This document shows positions 49,520 to 63,778 of a DNA stretch of 64,000 bases, in pieces. A program made the translations under genes and the position numbers. The stretch is from Lactarius indigo. Lineage: Eukaryota; Basidiomycota; Agaricomycetes; Russulales; Russulaceae. The notes beneath the pieces were generated by a model. That model saw only the letters and a list, made by a program, of their open reading frames with translations, ran no database searches and had not been told where the DNA came from. Numbering within the stretch: position 1 is the first letter of the stretch; the number at the start of each line of letters is the position of its first letter. The stretch lies in NCBI GenBank assembly GCA_025766275.1, contig JAFKAC010000001.1:3100001-3164000 (forward strand), given 5' to 3'.

Positions 49520-49722
49520 ACAGCTGTGTAGTAGGCTCGCAGTTCTTGACTTGGTATTCGGGTGCCCAGACAAATTGTTGTATGCGGTATGGGTATGGTC
49601 GTCTCAGACTTCCGTCCCGATGTTTTCAAGCAAAACATGTATGCATAGACCTATGCGAGTATTTTATGGTCACTTCCCTACTGGATCATAAAACTAGTGT
49701 CTTTGAGTACAAGTGACCCAAT

Positions 49723-51758
49723 TCACAACGACAGCTTATTTTCTGCCTCGCGGAACATGGCGTCGACGGGCGGGACGGTTGGCGCAACGCCAGGAGTGCC
49801 GGGTCCACTTGTGGGAGCTATGGCGGCATTCATGCGCCGCACACGTTTTGCCTGGATGCCCTTTAACCAGGCAGTACCACCACTATAAAAGAACGCCATT
49901 GAGCCAAACACCATCCACAGCCCGTACCAATGTAGTCGGCGCCACGCTTCAGCCGCGTCCGACAAGTGGAGGAGGATGAAAGGTGTGCAAGCAAAGTTGA
50001 CCATAAGGACCGTGCACACGGTGCCAGCCACATCGTATGCAGTCTTCATCAACGTCGGGGGAGGAGTCGATTGCTTCGTATCATGGCCATTGGCGGCCTT
50101 GCTGTCGTTAGGAGCCGAAATGGGGGGGAGAACGAGAGGGCGGAGTGTCGAACGGGTAAGGCGAGCCACGGTAGTGATGAAACCACCGAGCAGAAAAGTG
50201 AGATAGTATCCCGCTGAGATCCCATGCTGTACCAAAAGAAGAGCCACGCGATGAGCATTTCGCGTAGAAAACCGAATACACGGGGCTCAGACGTACCCAT
50301 ATCGCGCTCGTAAGATATGTGAGCATGCTGCTCTGGAACCCGGGTTTCTGACCCTTCGGAGTCACCCGCTTGTAGACGCACTCGCGCAGCCACACGTTCG
50401 TCTTCATGTTCCACGAATCGACGAGCATCTTGAAGTTCTCTGGGACCTCGATCTTCCACACTTCGACGTTGGCCGCGCCGTTCCAAGTAGCATCACCTGA
50501 GGGGGTATAGCCAGTGAAGCCGAGCCCGGTCAGGATGCTCGCGCCTTCTGTCAGGGTCCATACGCCGTAATACTTGGAGCGCTCCACGAAGCCCGCGAGC
50601 TGGAGTACGAGAATCCTGTAGGGGCAAAAAAAGACTTAACAGACCCCCACGCGATGATTGCAAACGAACGAACCTATATGGCAGGCTCTGCTCAAGGAAC
50701 CAATCTGTGACAGCGGTCTGGAAGGATATTTTGGGGGAAACACCCATAAAGATACCGAGGAATCCCAGTGCAAGCAGCATCTTGCGGTATGCAGTACGCT
50801 TACGGCCGTCGGGAAGAGGTCGTCCACGGTGTCCCGACTTGCCTGTGGCGTCGTCGAACAGCGTCCCGTCGATCAAAGACCGGTATGTTGCATATTCGAG
50901 GTACGGGCCAACGAGGATACCGGGGAAGTACAGCCTATACAGGAGGGCTCGGCGGGAGTGGCGGTGCGGAATAATGAGAGACTCTTACGAGAAGCCTAGG
51001 AATTCGAGCAAGGAAGGGAATTTGGCGACCCGCATCTTCGTTTGCCATTTGTCCAGGTCCTGCGTGCGCGCGTACATTGAACAGGGTCTACGAGCGGTTA
51101 TATGAGGGGAAGAGCTCACCCCGACTGGCCGCCTGCCGTCCCAGGTGTTCCATGCAAATGTCGTCAATTTCATGACAAGTACCATCTGAGGGCCCGAAAT
51201 GTCGTAGGAGCCATCGAACAAGTCACCGTGCAGCGCACGGTCAACGTGACTTTCAGAAAGGTTCCATTGTTAGGGGATATTTGGCCTAGGAAAGTTGTCG
51301 GGGAAACTCACTTATAAAACAAGTGTCCCATCATAAAACTGGTTCGACACGGTGAGCATACCATAGTTGTGCCAACGCCGTGCTTCAAAGACTCACCAGA
51401 AAACAATCCACGGCATACGCGGGCCTTGCACGGTGAGGGCAATGTAATACGTGGCTAGCATATCTCCGAGCAGCAAAAGAAACGGCCATCCCTGATTAAG
51501 TACTGGCACAAAGTAAAATGAAGCAACGGCGATGCTGAAGAGGTGTTTGAGGGTCGGCTGTGAAGATGGTATCTTTACGAATAGGCTGCCCAGGGGGTAT
51601 GAGGCGAGTAGACATGTGATGAGCTGTTCATGGGAGAGAAGTTTGAATCAGTATTTCCTGGCCTTGTCATCTCTTTTCCCCTCCCAACTTGCCTTGACCT
51701 GGTCAAGCGACGCGCCAGCCTTGGCTGCCAACGGCACAAAAAAGAAATCTAAGGACAT
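49723..51758 (-). CDS. ALE1: Lysophospholipid acyltransferase, MBOAT family (Ale1/LPCAT3-like)
   Basis: Starts MSLDFFFVPLAAKAGASLDQ and joins across an intron to LITCLLASYPLGSLFVK; several membrane segments follow (VASFYFVPVLNQGWPFLLLL, MLATYYIALTV). Further on are MKLTTFAWNTWDGRR, KFPSLLEFLGFSFYFPG and GPYLEYATY. The MBOAT core reads SWNMKTNVWLRECVYKRV, TPKGQKPGFQSSMLTYLTSA, then IWHGISAGYYLTF with the invariant His. The conserved Asn is in WNMKTN. It is an ER enzyme that re-acylates lysophospholipids in the Lands cycle. The C-terminus is short and soluble (TSGPGTPGVAPT). At least six introns. Confidence 0.92.
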
Positions 51759-52234
51759 GAGAGACGCGAACTGGCAGGGCGGAGCGGTAGCCGAACCTGA
51801 CGTCGCCTAGAACGGCCGCGTCGCGTGGAGGCACGGGCGAAAAAGCGCCGTCCCCAACACATCACAACTGTACGACGGGCTGCCTACACGGCCATTTCAC
51901 CTACTGTAGGACCCTAAGGTCGGGTTCGCACGACCGACACTAAGTTGACCACGTGTCGGCCTTATTCGGGGCTATTGCCGGGTCAATTGAGTGTTTGAAA
52001 GTCTGACGTTAAGCAACGAGTAAATCCAGTCTAAGGACTGGCACGAGAATGAGCCTAGACTAGGGTTGCACGGACCTTGGGAATCGAACCGCCACGCAGG
52101 GTCAGACACTGTACAATTGAAGATGGTACACTCAAATATATATATTATTGTTCAGTGTGCGTTATGAATGACCAGCGTGACCATATGGTACAAAGGGAGC
52201 TCCTCATAGCAGTCCGACATATATATATAAAGTG
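51759..52234. other. Intergenic upstream of ALE1
   Basis: 475 bp between two - strand genes. A sequence resembling a tRNA B box lies at about 52081-52105 on -, but no cloverleaf forms. Several TATATA runs are at 52135-52210. Confidence 0.45.
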
Positions 52235-53496
52235 CTACACAGAAATGAGTTCGTATGTCGAACCAGGCCCTGAGTACGTAGGCGGTTCCCCTCTTGTAAG
52301 TCTACGATGTCCCGTATCTGGTCGGGGGTAGCCAGTGGCATTTTGAGGAGTTGCAACGTCGTGTCGTGTCGCCGCCATGGGAACTAGAGAGGCGATGGAG
52401 TCCGACGAAGGTAATGGAGATGACGATGAAGTGCTCAGAGGGACCCCTGGTCGAGCGGGAGGATGTGGAGGAAACGCAATTCTGCTCCTGAATTGATGCG
52501 AAGAGCGGGAGTCCACGGGCTGAGTAGAATCACCAAGTATCGGAACCATCGACTCATTGGACTTTGCCACGAAAGATGTATCGAACCCGATATCCGGTCG
52601 TGGGCCAAAAGTGAGAGCCGGGGCAGAAAATCTTGGTAATTCCTTCACGGGGCATAACCAGACGCGGTGTTTGCGTACGTGGCATATAGTTGCTACAGTC
52701 ATTAGGGTGTTTGCATAGAGCATCACTAAGGGGTGTTCATTCAGTAAGGTCTAAACACTTGATCACTATTGCAACGCACATTGTATCCAATTAATGAACG
52801 AAATTCCCTCCAAAACTTTGTGTTCTGTGCAGTAGGGTCCTTTAAAGGTATTAGCCACCGCCTCGCCCCACCCGCTAGAGACCAGGGAGAAGAACGCACC
52901 AATAGGTACGGGATAACAGTTCGTTCCGGACTGAATACTGTGCTCAGCATATGCACCCGTAGCTACCCACAGAAACGATACGAAATCTGTTGTAGGGTGG
53001 GAAGTAAGATAAGGACCCAGAGTGGGACGAAAGGGACGGACAAATGCACGGGGCTTCTATTGCAACTGCCGAGATGATGGTCTTTGGGCTCAAGATGGGG
53101 GCTATGAGTCTGTCATAACATGAGAAACAAGTGAGCACAGGGTCAACTAGTACTTACAGAGGGGCGACGATCAAAAAATTGGAGGCCGAGGCCACCAGAC
53201 CCAAAATCGGGACGACACGGTAACCAATACCATCGTAGTCGAAAGGAGCGTAATCGCGAGGGCGAAGGTACGAATTATGCTCTTCTCTCCAGTCTTGCCA
53301 TGCTTCAGAGTTGTCATCTGGGTCTTGTGGCTTTGGAGCAAACAACAGGCTGATACTGACGCCGATAACCACGCATGAGAGGATGAGTGAGAAAGCTGTG
53401 TATAAAAATAAACCCGGATCAAGTCAGGACTAAAGTGGAGCACAACAGAGGAGTCGTACACAAGACCAACTGACGCCCCTGAGGTAAAGTGGGCAT
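52235..53496 (-). CDS. MARVEL-like four-helix membrane protein
   Basis: Five exons give a continuous protein. It starts MPTLPQGRQLVL and has helix 1 SFSLILSCVVIGVSISLLFA. A soluble loop rich in Asp and Tyr follows (SYLRPRDYAPFDYDG). Helix 2 is VVPILGLVASASNFLIVAPL, helix 3 YFVSFLWVATGAYAE, and helix 4 FINWIQLMLYANTLMTVATI, ending KHRVW. The C-terminal tail is Ser/Pro-rich and cytosolic. Four helices with a small Cys-containing loop before helix 4 fit the MARVEL family of fungal membrane-organising proteins. Two joins use uncommon donors (GTCCGT, GTGCGT) but all phases agree. A similar C-terminus appears at the right edge of the window. Confidence 0.72.
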
Positions 53497-53701
53497 GTCT
53501 ACCTGCTGGGTGGGTGAGAGGAGCGGAAAGGGTGCGCTCGCTCGGTGGAGAAAATGGGGTTGCGTTGTGAGAAAGTGCGGAGATGTGCTTGTACTTCCCC
53601 TCGCGAATCCACTGGCATCTTACGTCAGCGATGATTTCTTAAATTATACCGCGTGTCACGTTCATCTTTCATAGTACGTACAAAAATAGTCTACACCCAC
53701 C

Positions 53702-54702
53702 CTACAATGCGAGATAATCACGTACCTCCTCCTCCGTGAGCTTCCGGAATGTAGGTTTAACACGCCCAGTGACCCCACCAATCTTTCCCTCCTCAAGTTC
53801 TGCAAGGGTAGGGACGGTAACCACACCAATCTCGATCGTCTTTTCGGTCATCTGTCCCTCAAAGCCTTCTTTAAGCGTCAACAGCGCCGTGTGTATCGCG
53901 TCCTCTAGGCTGATATCGTCGTTATACCTTTGACGCCATGAAAACGTAAGGGCCGAGTGCGTCTGTACAGAAGATTTCACAACGCGCACCGTTTCTCGAG
54001 GAATGTCTTTGCATTGGTCATATTTTTCCCTATCGCGCTCGCCTTCCACGCCCAGAAGGAGCCGGAGGGGTCGACCTGGTAGAGCGTCGGGCCGCGATTT
54101 GCGTCGTATCCCGCTACGAGTAGCGAAACACCATACGGCCGCACGCCACTGCCAAAATACTCAATAATGCATTCAATCGCCCTGAGGGCCTCGTCGGAAG
54201 CGTACCCAGACTGTGTGGCCTCCTGCATCACCGTCGCGATCTCCTGTGTGAGTACGCGTGTTGGTGGGTACTCTCCATAGATCTTCCAATATGCCTGTGC
54301 ACTCTTGCGCGCCTTGGCGATGAGAATGCGGAAGTCGGGTCCCATTCCAGAGTAAACGATCCCGATATTAGGACATATCACGGCGACCTTTTCCAGCATC
54401 GAGTCGTCAATCAAGATAGACGATGACTTTTTCTCGGTTGCGATGACTATCCCATTCGAAGCTACGCGAAATATGTCAGAATGGCTGGGTAGAGCTGACG
54501 CGATCTGAAGATGCATCACCCTTAATGCCGAGACTTGTTGTCCCCTGTGATACTGCTGCCAGTGCATGTTCGATCTGCACGAGCTTCCCGCTAGGGGAGA
54601 AGACCGTCAAAGAGTAGCTATACGGGTTCAGCCAAATAATACTGTTGCGAAACACAACTTCGACGCCTCTCACCTGTACGCGCCTCCGTCCGCAGTGGCC
54701 AT
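53702..54702 (-). CDS. PRE8: 20S proteasome subunit alpha2
   Basis: Exon 1 encodes [10 protein letters not shown]. The alpha-subunit signature follows, [20 protein letters not shown], then [12 protein letters not shown]. Further exons have [75 protein letters not shown] and [15 protein letters not shown]. The C-terminal exon ends [10 protein letters not shown]. The N-terminal H0 and conserved GxxPYG motif place it as alpha2 (PSMA2). It is non-catalytic and forms the outer ring gate. The start is 174 bp from that of TAD2, which is divergent. Confidence 0.94.
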
Positions 54703-54876
54703 GACTTGGATGGATATATAATCGTGAGGAGAAGGTTGTCTACAAAAGACGGAGACGCGTAAGACACTCTCAGGCTGAAGGTGGAAACCACGTGCACGAT
54801 ATCCGCTCTCACATGTAAGGCCGAATCCGGCCCGTCGGCCCCAGAATCGAAATCACATCATTCACAACCTTTGACA
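54703..54876. promoter_or_regulatory. Divergent promoter region PRE8 / TAD2
   Basis: 174 bp between the start codons of a proteasome gene (-) and TAD2 (+). No single site is asserted. Confidence 0.5.
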
Positions 54877-56550
<1,674 letters not shown>

Positions 56551-56681
56551 GGCTTACACTATCCATGTTCACCTTGCGTCGGCCCACAAACCTAGTACCT
56601 CTGTCTCTACGACTTCAAATTGCCAGTACCCCTTCTTACTTGCACTCGCGTCGATCACCTGTTGAACTTAGGCTCAGAAAC

Positions 56682-59600
56682 ATGACTTCACCATCGTTAA
56701 AGTGGACACCGCACTGCTATCCCCCTACCCGTCGTTCTGATCATGTCGATGTGTACCGGAGTGGAGCTGGTGGGGAAGTTAAGGTTTCGGATCCGTACAA
56801 TTGGCTAGAAAAGGATGGAAAAGAGCAAGAGAACTGGCTCGCCGCTCAGGAAGCTCTGGCGCGAAAATTCTTGGACTCACATCCCGATCGCATAAAGTTG
56901 GAGAAAGAAATCAGAGCTAGCACCGACTACGAAAAAGTAAGCTCCCCCCCGACGGTGATGCCGTGTGACTATATATAGGTTAACAGTTCGGTCTCCCCAT
57001 ACTACGCGACGACGGTAGATGGTACTGGTCATACAACAGTGGCCTCCAGGCGCAATCTGGTAAGCTTTCCTTTGCTATTAAGTATGATTCACTCACGTTA
57101 CTCGTGAAGTCTATTATCGCTCAAAGGATTCCGAGCTCCCGGATCCCGCCTTTGGGGCTGGCGGTGAAGTGTTTTTCGATGTTCGTGACAACTTCCTCTG
57201 CAATTACCCCCGATTTATCCCAAAACATTAGCCAAATGTGCTTTCAAACGACGGGTCAGTTTCATTGGCGTCTGCATCTTACTCGCGTGATGGAAAATGG
57301 TTTGCCTATGGGCTGTCTCGCTCCGTATGTCGATTTGGTGGCGGGAACTATGCGAGACGATATCTTATTCCTACATTCAGGGAAGCGACTTCACGAATGT
57401 CTATATCCGCTCTACTGAGAATCCGCTCACGGACGCAAACAACGACTTACGTCTGTCTGATGAGCTCCGATTTGTGAAATTCTCTAGCATCGCTTGGACA
57501 CATGATAGTAAAGGTTTCTTTTATCAGGTTCGTTAGCCCGTTTCTCAGCCCATTTAGACCCTCGAACGTCTTCAGAGATTTCCCGATCGCTCTTCAAATG
57601 ATACATCGAATTCTGATAACGTGACTACGGTCACCAGTGGTGACAAGGACGCTCAGCTTCTTTACCACAAAATTGGGACCCATCAGTGTACGCCTCACCA
57701 TACACATTACGCAACTATCTCGCAGACCTAAGACTTCATGCAGCTGAAGACCTATTGGTGATGGAAAATCCCGATCAACCTGAATGGTTGTGGGGCGCAG
57801 CAGTCTCAGAGGTGGATGGGCGCTGGCTTGAGCTATCAGTTTCCAGGGATACATCACGAGTATGTCCCCGCATTTTCCGTGGATAATTTTTATCAACTGT
57901 GTTTAAGAAAAATCTGCTCTGGCTTGTGGACCTCGAAAAGGAGCCAATAGGACCGAATTTCCATTGGATCAAGCTGGTGAATGACTTTGAAGCCGAATAT
58001 AGCGTGTACGCCATGAGCTAGCACGTCCACCCCTTGTCTGTCTCTTATTGTGCCATCCATAGTATCGGAAACGACGGGACCATATTTTACCTTCAAACCA
58101 ATGTCGACGCGCCGCAATATAAAGTCGTCACTATCGACGTTGAGGCATTCCGCCGGGCCTCCGAATCAGGCCTGGTACATGTCAAGGACTTCACTAATGT
58201 TCTCATTCCCGAGGACAAAGCTGCACATCTGGAGGATGCATCAATCCTGGGCCACGACCGTCTGGTGACCGTCTACAAGCGTAATGTCAAAGATGAACTT
58301 TACATTCACGATCTCCAAAGCGGTAAGCAACTGAAACGCCTCGCCCCGGACCACGTCGGTACGCTCGTCGCGTACGGTCGGCGCACGCAAAAGTTCTTCT
58401 TTGTGTGGCTAACTGGTTTTGATACCCCCGGCATCGCCGCTCGTTACGACTTTTCCGAGTCGAATGGAGGGAAGGCAGATGGGACGTGGAAGGTCTGGCG
58501 CGAGACGAAAGTCGGAGGCCTTGCAGGAGGAGGGGGCTTTCTTTCCGAACAAATATGGTACAAGAGCAAAGACGGAACCAAGGTCCCCATGTTTATTGTT
58601 CGCCATAAGGATACGCCTCTCGACGGCACAGCACCTGCCATCCAGTATGGTACGTCTCAGTTTTGAACCAATGTAAAATAAGAAACTGATCTCATGTATA
58701 GGTTACGGCGGATTTTCCATCTCGATCGGACCATTCTTCAGCCCGTCCATTCTTACTGCTATGCGCACGTATGGCTTCGTGCTTGCTGTGCCAAACATAC
58801 GGGGAGGAGGCGAGTTTGGAGAGGAATGGCACCTCGCGGGGACGCGAGAGCGCAAGGTGCGGGTGTCTCCACGTGCTGCGAAGAATGGTTATTCTGACTT
58901 GTGAACTGGAAGGTAAACTGCTTCGACGACTTCATTGCTGCATCGTGAGTAGATCTGGCGCACACAATTCGACCAAAAAGTGACATCCTAGTGCAGGGAG
59001 TGGTTGGTTGAGAATAAGTATGCGGCAAAGGGAAAAATCGCTATCAATGGTGGTTCGAACGGCGGTGCGTCACCTTTTCAATCATCAATTCTCGTCTCAA
59101 GGGGAATTAACAGGCCTTCTCGTTTCTGCATGCGTGAATCGTGCACCCGAGGGTCTTCTTGGGGCCGCTGTTGCTGAAGTTGGTGTCCACGACCTTCTGA
59201 AGGTGACAACATTCTCTCCTCTCATATTCATTCCTCAGGGAAACTCACTACCTGTTTGCCGACAGTTCGCGGACTTCACCATCGGACGCGCATGGACCTC
59301 TGACTATGGCGACCCACACGTTCCCAAAGACTTTGACTTCATTTATCCAATCTCACCCCTACACAACGTGCCTGCCAACAAAATCCTTCCTCCAACATTA
59401 CTTCTCACAGCTGATCGTGCGTGATTTCCGACCTAATATAGGCCAATTTTGCCAACTAGCCACTCTTGACAGATGATGACCGGGTTGTTCCCATGCATTC
59501 CTTCAAGCTCGCGGCAACGCTCCAACACGTCGCAGGCGGTAACCCAAACCCACTACTGTTGAGACTCGAATTGAAAGCTGGACACGGTGCGGGAAAGTCG

Positions 59601-59748
59601 ACCGAACTCAAGTACGTGTACATTCCAGCGACCAATTGGCCGCCATCCTGACTTGCTCCGTAGGATCAAGGAGGCAGCGGATAAGTGGAGTTTTGTCGCA
59701 CAAACCATTGGACTGAAATGGCTCGCCGACTCGAAAGTGACATTATAG
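56682..59748 (+). CDS. Prolyl oligopeptidase (S9A serine peptidase)
   Basis: More than ten exons. The N-terminal catalytic part reads [35 protein letters not shown]. The seven-bladed propeller covers [75 protein letters not shown] and [20 protein letters not shown]. The hydrolase part has [35 protein letters not shown], the nucleophile in GGSNGG, the Asp in [11 protein letters not shown] and the His in AGHGAGKST. The end is [11 protein letters not shown]. It is a cytosolic enzyme cleaving after Pro in short peptides. The second half is duplicated in inverse orientation at 55733-56550. Confidence 0.92.
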
Positions 59749-60260
59749 AAACGTGATTGGATCCCCCATGGTGTGGTCGCTTCGATAATGTACCCGAGAC
59801 GTACGAGTTTCACTTGTATCGTGGTGTAGATGCCTGAGAAGGGATGTCGAGTTATGGGCCAATAGATTTGGAAAATGGACAACGTCAAGATACCGTTTGC
59901 ATCCTCAGTGACATAGAACCGACGGAGCATGATGGCCTCTTCACGACGATGGCCATCTGTTGCATTAAATGGTGGGTATTCAGGGCGTTCATGACTGGAC
60001 CACGACGTGAATTGAGAGAACTCGAGAGCACACCTATTGTTGACGCCGAAAAGGCTACCGCAGACGCCGTGATAGTAGTCTCTGCGAGAGGGTACGCTCT
60101 GGTGGCGAGTAGTCCAGCCTGAGGAGGGTGAGAGCAGGGTCGGCAAGGATGGCATCGATAGCCTCAAGCTCAGCATGTCGAGTGGCCTATATCGCAGCAG
60201 ACGTCAGTATATGGTCCTTGTCAAGCATAGGTGACTCGCAACTATCCCAGCTCACCTCAG
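58030..60260. repeat. Inverted duplication, right arm
   Basis: Contains the second half of the intact prolyl oligopeptidase on +, followed by a broken TAD2 copy on -. It is longer than the left arm because the left arm lost ~0.9 kb of peptidase sequence; the right arm lost ~0.1 kb of TAD2 sequence. Confidence 0.85.
59810..60250 (-). pseudogene. Truncated TAD2 copy
   Basis: Reverse-strand copy of TAD2 from the intron before [14 protein letters not shown] to the 3' flank. It has GVNN, PPFNATDGHRREEAIM and [12 protein letters not shown] but lacks the segment with the PCxxC zinc ligands and the GCANERFGG region (about 100 bp absent after GAGACTAC). No 5' exons are present. It therefore cannot encode an active deaminase. 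Confidence 0.85.
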
Positions 60261-60539
60261 CACCCAGGACTTTGTGGAAGCTGGCTTCAGCCCTACAGAT
60301 CATACGTTCTATTGTACAGTCATAGGTCGTGAAAGAGCACTTAGGACATCATATGCACGCCTTATAACTCTTGTTACACCGTATCAGCAGTAACCTTCGC
60401 CGAGATTCTATCGCAGACCCCATAAAGTTCGGGCCAATGAACAGAGAAAATCTCGTTGTTTTCTATCGCCAAACAGCTACATGCGGAGTGTGCCTACAGC
60501 ACAACACAAGTACATAATTATATTTCTTTTCAACCATCT
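60251..60539. other. Intergenic next to duplication edge
   Basis: Contains the outer boundary of the inverted duplication and the 3' flank of the peroxiredoxin gene. No gene is supported. Confidence 0.45.
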
Positions 60540-61535
60540 TTACGCGGGCTGCGACGCAGTCCTGAGGTAGGTCTGGAAGATATCACGTTAGCACACGCGA
60601 ACCGCCATCAAATCCGTGGTCTACTTGCCTTGTGCTCAACAACATTGTTGAATAGCTTCTTCGCATCATCAGTGGATACAGAGGGGTGAACAATGACATT
60701 GTCGCCTTGCTTCCAGTTAACGGGAGTCGTCACCTTATGCTTATCAGAGAGTTGGAGAGCTGTAAGAAAGTAAGGCATTCAGGGGTCAACAACTCATGCC
60801 GGATAACCAGACGTACAATCGACAACACTGCCATAGCGTTAGTTTACCTCATATGTCTAGCCAGTGAATAGACCCACCGAATAATCTCGTCGAAATTGCG
60901 ACCAGAAGCAGCCGGGTAGGAGATAGTGAGACGGATAGTCTTCTTGGGATCAATCACGAACACTGTACGGACCTAAGCCGGGAATTAGATAAAAAAAAAG
61001 TGATTGAGAAATAAATGGAATTTACTGTGAGAGGCAGACCCTTCTTGTCAACATTGGTCGCATCTTGATAATCGAGCATGTCATAAAGCGTCGCGATCTT
61101 CCGGTCAGCGTCAGCGATCTAAGGGGCGTCACATGAGACCAGGGTTCCATAGGGTCAACAAGCATAGTATGTTGTCATACAATAGGGAACTGGAGGTCAG
61201 TTTTTCCCCACTCGTTGATATCGACGATCCATCTTTCGTGCGACCCGAGATCGTTCGCAGACAGACCAATGACCTTGACACCTCGCTTCTCGAAATCGGG
61301 GGCACGGCGCGAAACCTCTGCGAGCTCAGTGGTACAGACAGGGGTAAAGTCGTCCGGGTGAGAGAAAAGAATGGCCTGATAGTGACGGCATCAAGTTAGG
61401 TGTGATCGTCAGCCGCAGACATAGGGAAAGTGGCCTAACCCAAGAGTCGCCGATCCAGTCGTGGAACTTGATGGGTCCTTTGGTTGTCACGGCATCAAAA
61501 TCGGGCGCGGTGCTTCCCAATCGAAGAGTCGGCAT
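60540..61535 (-). CDS. 1-Cys peroxiredoxin (PRDX6/Prx1-type)
   Basis: Starts [18 protein letters not shown], then [13 protein letters not shown], joined to [20 protein letters not shown] with the peroxidatic Cys. It continues [97 protein letters not shown] and NNVVEHK. The last exon (60540-60572) adds [10 protein letters not shown] and follows a GC-AG intron (60573-60628, donor GCAAGT). It reduces hydroperoxides. An upstream in-frame ATG (61655 region) would add a basic/hydrophobic leader that could be a mitochondrial presequence, as in yeast Prx1; I chose the conserved MPTL start. Confidence 0.9.
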
Positions 61536-61814
61536 GTTTTTAAGAGAAGATGAAAGACAGGAGAGTCTGCCCTGACATGGCAAAAAATGGTGCACTTTAT
61601 AGATGCGCGGAACCTCTTGGTAGACCTGGTTCTGGTCATCATCGCGCAATTTCATTCTCACGCCATGCTTTATTCAGATGGCGCAATTCCAAAAAAGCGA
61701 AGTTGTCCCTTTTGTGACAGATCAGATTCTCAAGCCCATCAGTATAGTTGACCGATTAGTGCTAGTGTCAATGCATGCGAACATACTACTGTACAAATAA
61801 AACCAGAATTGGTG

Positions 61815-62912
61815 TCAATAATACGCAACGGCATGGAGGAGACTGTGGGGGTGCTTGTCCTGCTGTATTTGAAGGATCGCGTTCATGTTCTCATCTATGT
61901 CATCTGTAGCTTCGATCTATAATAATAGATGCATTATCGCATCGATCGCTAACCAAGAGCCGCGGGAAACACAAACCGCTGTGGCCAAGTCCAGTATCGC
62001 CTTGCCTGCTATAAGTGCTTCTTCGTGGTTGTCTTTGATCTCTACATTGATAATGTGCACAACGCGATTAAATTCACTCCCGCGTGAAAGAAGGTCTATA
62101 CAGGTCTCAATAAGTAGTTGCTTTCAAGGCGCAGGGGATCTTACCATCGCAGACGGCATCAAAGCATCGTTCCTCGCAGGTGATCACGACATCCGCCACT
62201 GTTTTGCTATCCTGCCACCTTTCTGGGGCAAGCTTAATGTTTCTATTACGGTCAAGCATTTGTAATAGACCGTTCGCGGAGTACCTGCAACCCACAAATT
62301 GGTGAATACACGATTACACTGAATCGGGACTAAACCTACAAGCGTGGATCCTTTGACAACAGTTCCTTGAAGATGTCCTCATATGGTGTACCAAAGGGGT
62401 ATATGTTCGGCTTGTCTATCGATGGCCCCGGTAATCGGACAGCTGACCCAGTGCCGTACGAAATGACGCGAAACCCAGCTTTCCTTTGAAAGGTCAGACG
62501 GCTCCCCTAAAATTTACAACAAAGGCCACGTACAGGAGGACAAAATGACCCTCCATGGATCTGTTCTGTAAGACTGCGTCGGCGGACAAGTAAACGAAAT
62601 GTCAGGATAACTCACCTGGTTACTCGCGCAGACAACACAAAACAACGGTCTCGTTTTAAAGCCCGGAACGAAGGGAGGGTTTTGTGGGTGCGTTATTGTA
62701 GGAGCTGACGTGTCGGTAGCTGGGGGGATCTGCGAAGACATCGTAGCCACCGCATTCGCGAAAGGCTGTGGCGGCGTCACTGAATGCGACCCAGGGTTCG
62801 AAATAACGCCATTGTTCGGGGTTGGGGTGTGTGGCTGCTGGCGTTGCTGTTGCTGTTGTAGTCGGGGGTCTACTCGAGCTAAACGAGGATCGCGTCCACG
62901 TCTAGGGTCCAT
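61815..62912 (-). CDS. SSU72: RNA polymerase II CTD phosphatase Ssu72
   Basis: The N-terminal ~80 residues are a Gln/Pro-rich extension ([18 protein letters not shown]). The phosphatase signature is split by an intron: FCVVCASNQ joins NRSMEGH, giving the CX5R loop with Cys and Arg. Then [107 protein letters not shown] and [10 protein letters not shown] at the C-terminus. It removes phosphate from Ser5/Ser7 of the CTD and works with the cleavage/polyadenylation factor. The catalytic domain looks complete; the disordered N-terminus is longer than in yeast. Confidence 0.95.
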
Positions 62913-63778
62913 GCTTAGAGCTATAGAATAAAAGTTTAGTCAGGACCCATCCACTCCAGTGTTTATAGAGGTGTATCTCAGCAGTATCTCGAACATATAC
63001 AGTCTTCTCCCCGACCCTACAGTGTCGTGCAAGCACAGACAACTGTGCACAGGGGCCTGTGCGGAGGGTCGATGCAGATTCCACTCTGAATCATCTTCGA
63101 ACAGAAACACATTATTTGAAGATCAATTCACCTTGAGAGAAGAAATTATGCGAGTTTACTACACAGAGAACGAACGGTGTAGCCTGCACTGATGGCGTTG
63201 AACACGCTCAGGCCCGGGACCGCTTGCGATGGATAAGCCCTTAAATTACGCTTGTACTCCTAAAAAAAATGTATTGTTTAGAATAAATATTGCCAACAAT
63301 CAATGGTTCCTCTGACGCCTGACGAGGATGGACGAGGCGGGAGAGCAGGAAGATACGGGAAATGATATTGACACAAACTACGGTCGAGTACATACCAAGT
63401 TACAGACCGCCAACATTGAACTGAACGGGATGCTGAAACCATTTTTGCCTTGGTTTTTGTCAAGGTTTTTGTCTTATTTTGGCGAGTAGAAAAAACAGAA
63501 AAAGTAAGTTACTAGGAAGCTGTGGAAGTTCTTATTTCTGAAATACACTTCTTGGGTTCTGCTGTTACACAAGAAGTTTGCCTTAAATAAGTTCACCCTT
63601 CAATTGGAAAGTCGAAGTTGGCGGCACTTTACACGCGTTGTAATGGTCCAGTCAAGTGAGAGGTATACTTTATCCGCGCCACGCAACTAATGTACAGACT
63701 CGGATAGCCAGGGAACGCATACTAGTTCGAGCAAGAGCTGACATGCAAAAAAAAAGGTATCCTTGAAATCTCCGGCCC
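62913..63778. other. Intergenic with an unproven small minus-strand gene
   Basis: Mainly the SSU72 promoter side. On - an ATG near 63442 opens a 16-codon stretch ended by a GTATGT donor, and a later stretch (about 63160-63260) reads EYKRNLRAYPSQAVPGLSVF. The phases of these pieces do not join cleanly, so I do not call a gene. Confidence 0.4.

Noticed and set aside
52070..52110. B-box-like GGTTCGATTCC on -
   Set aside because: The flanking T stem and an A box are missing, so no tRNA is called.
63160..63450. Possible small two-exon gene on -
   Set aside because: A good donor and a plausible peptide exist, but the exons do not join in a shared frame and no family is recognised.
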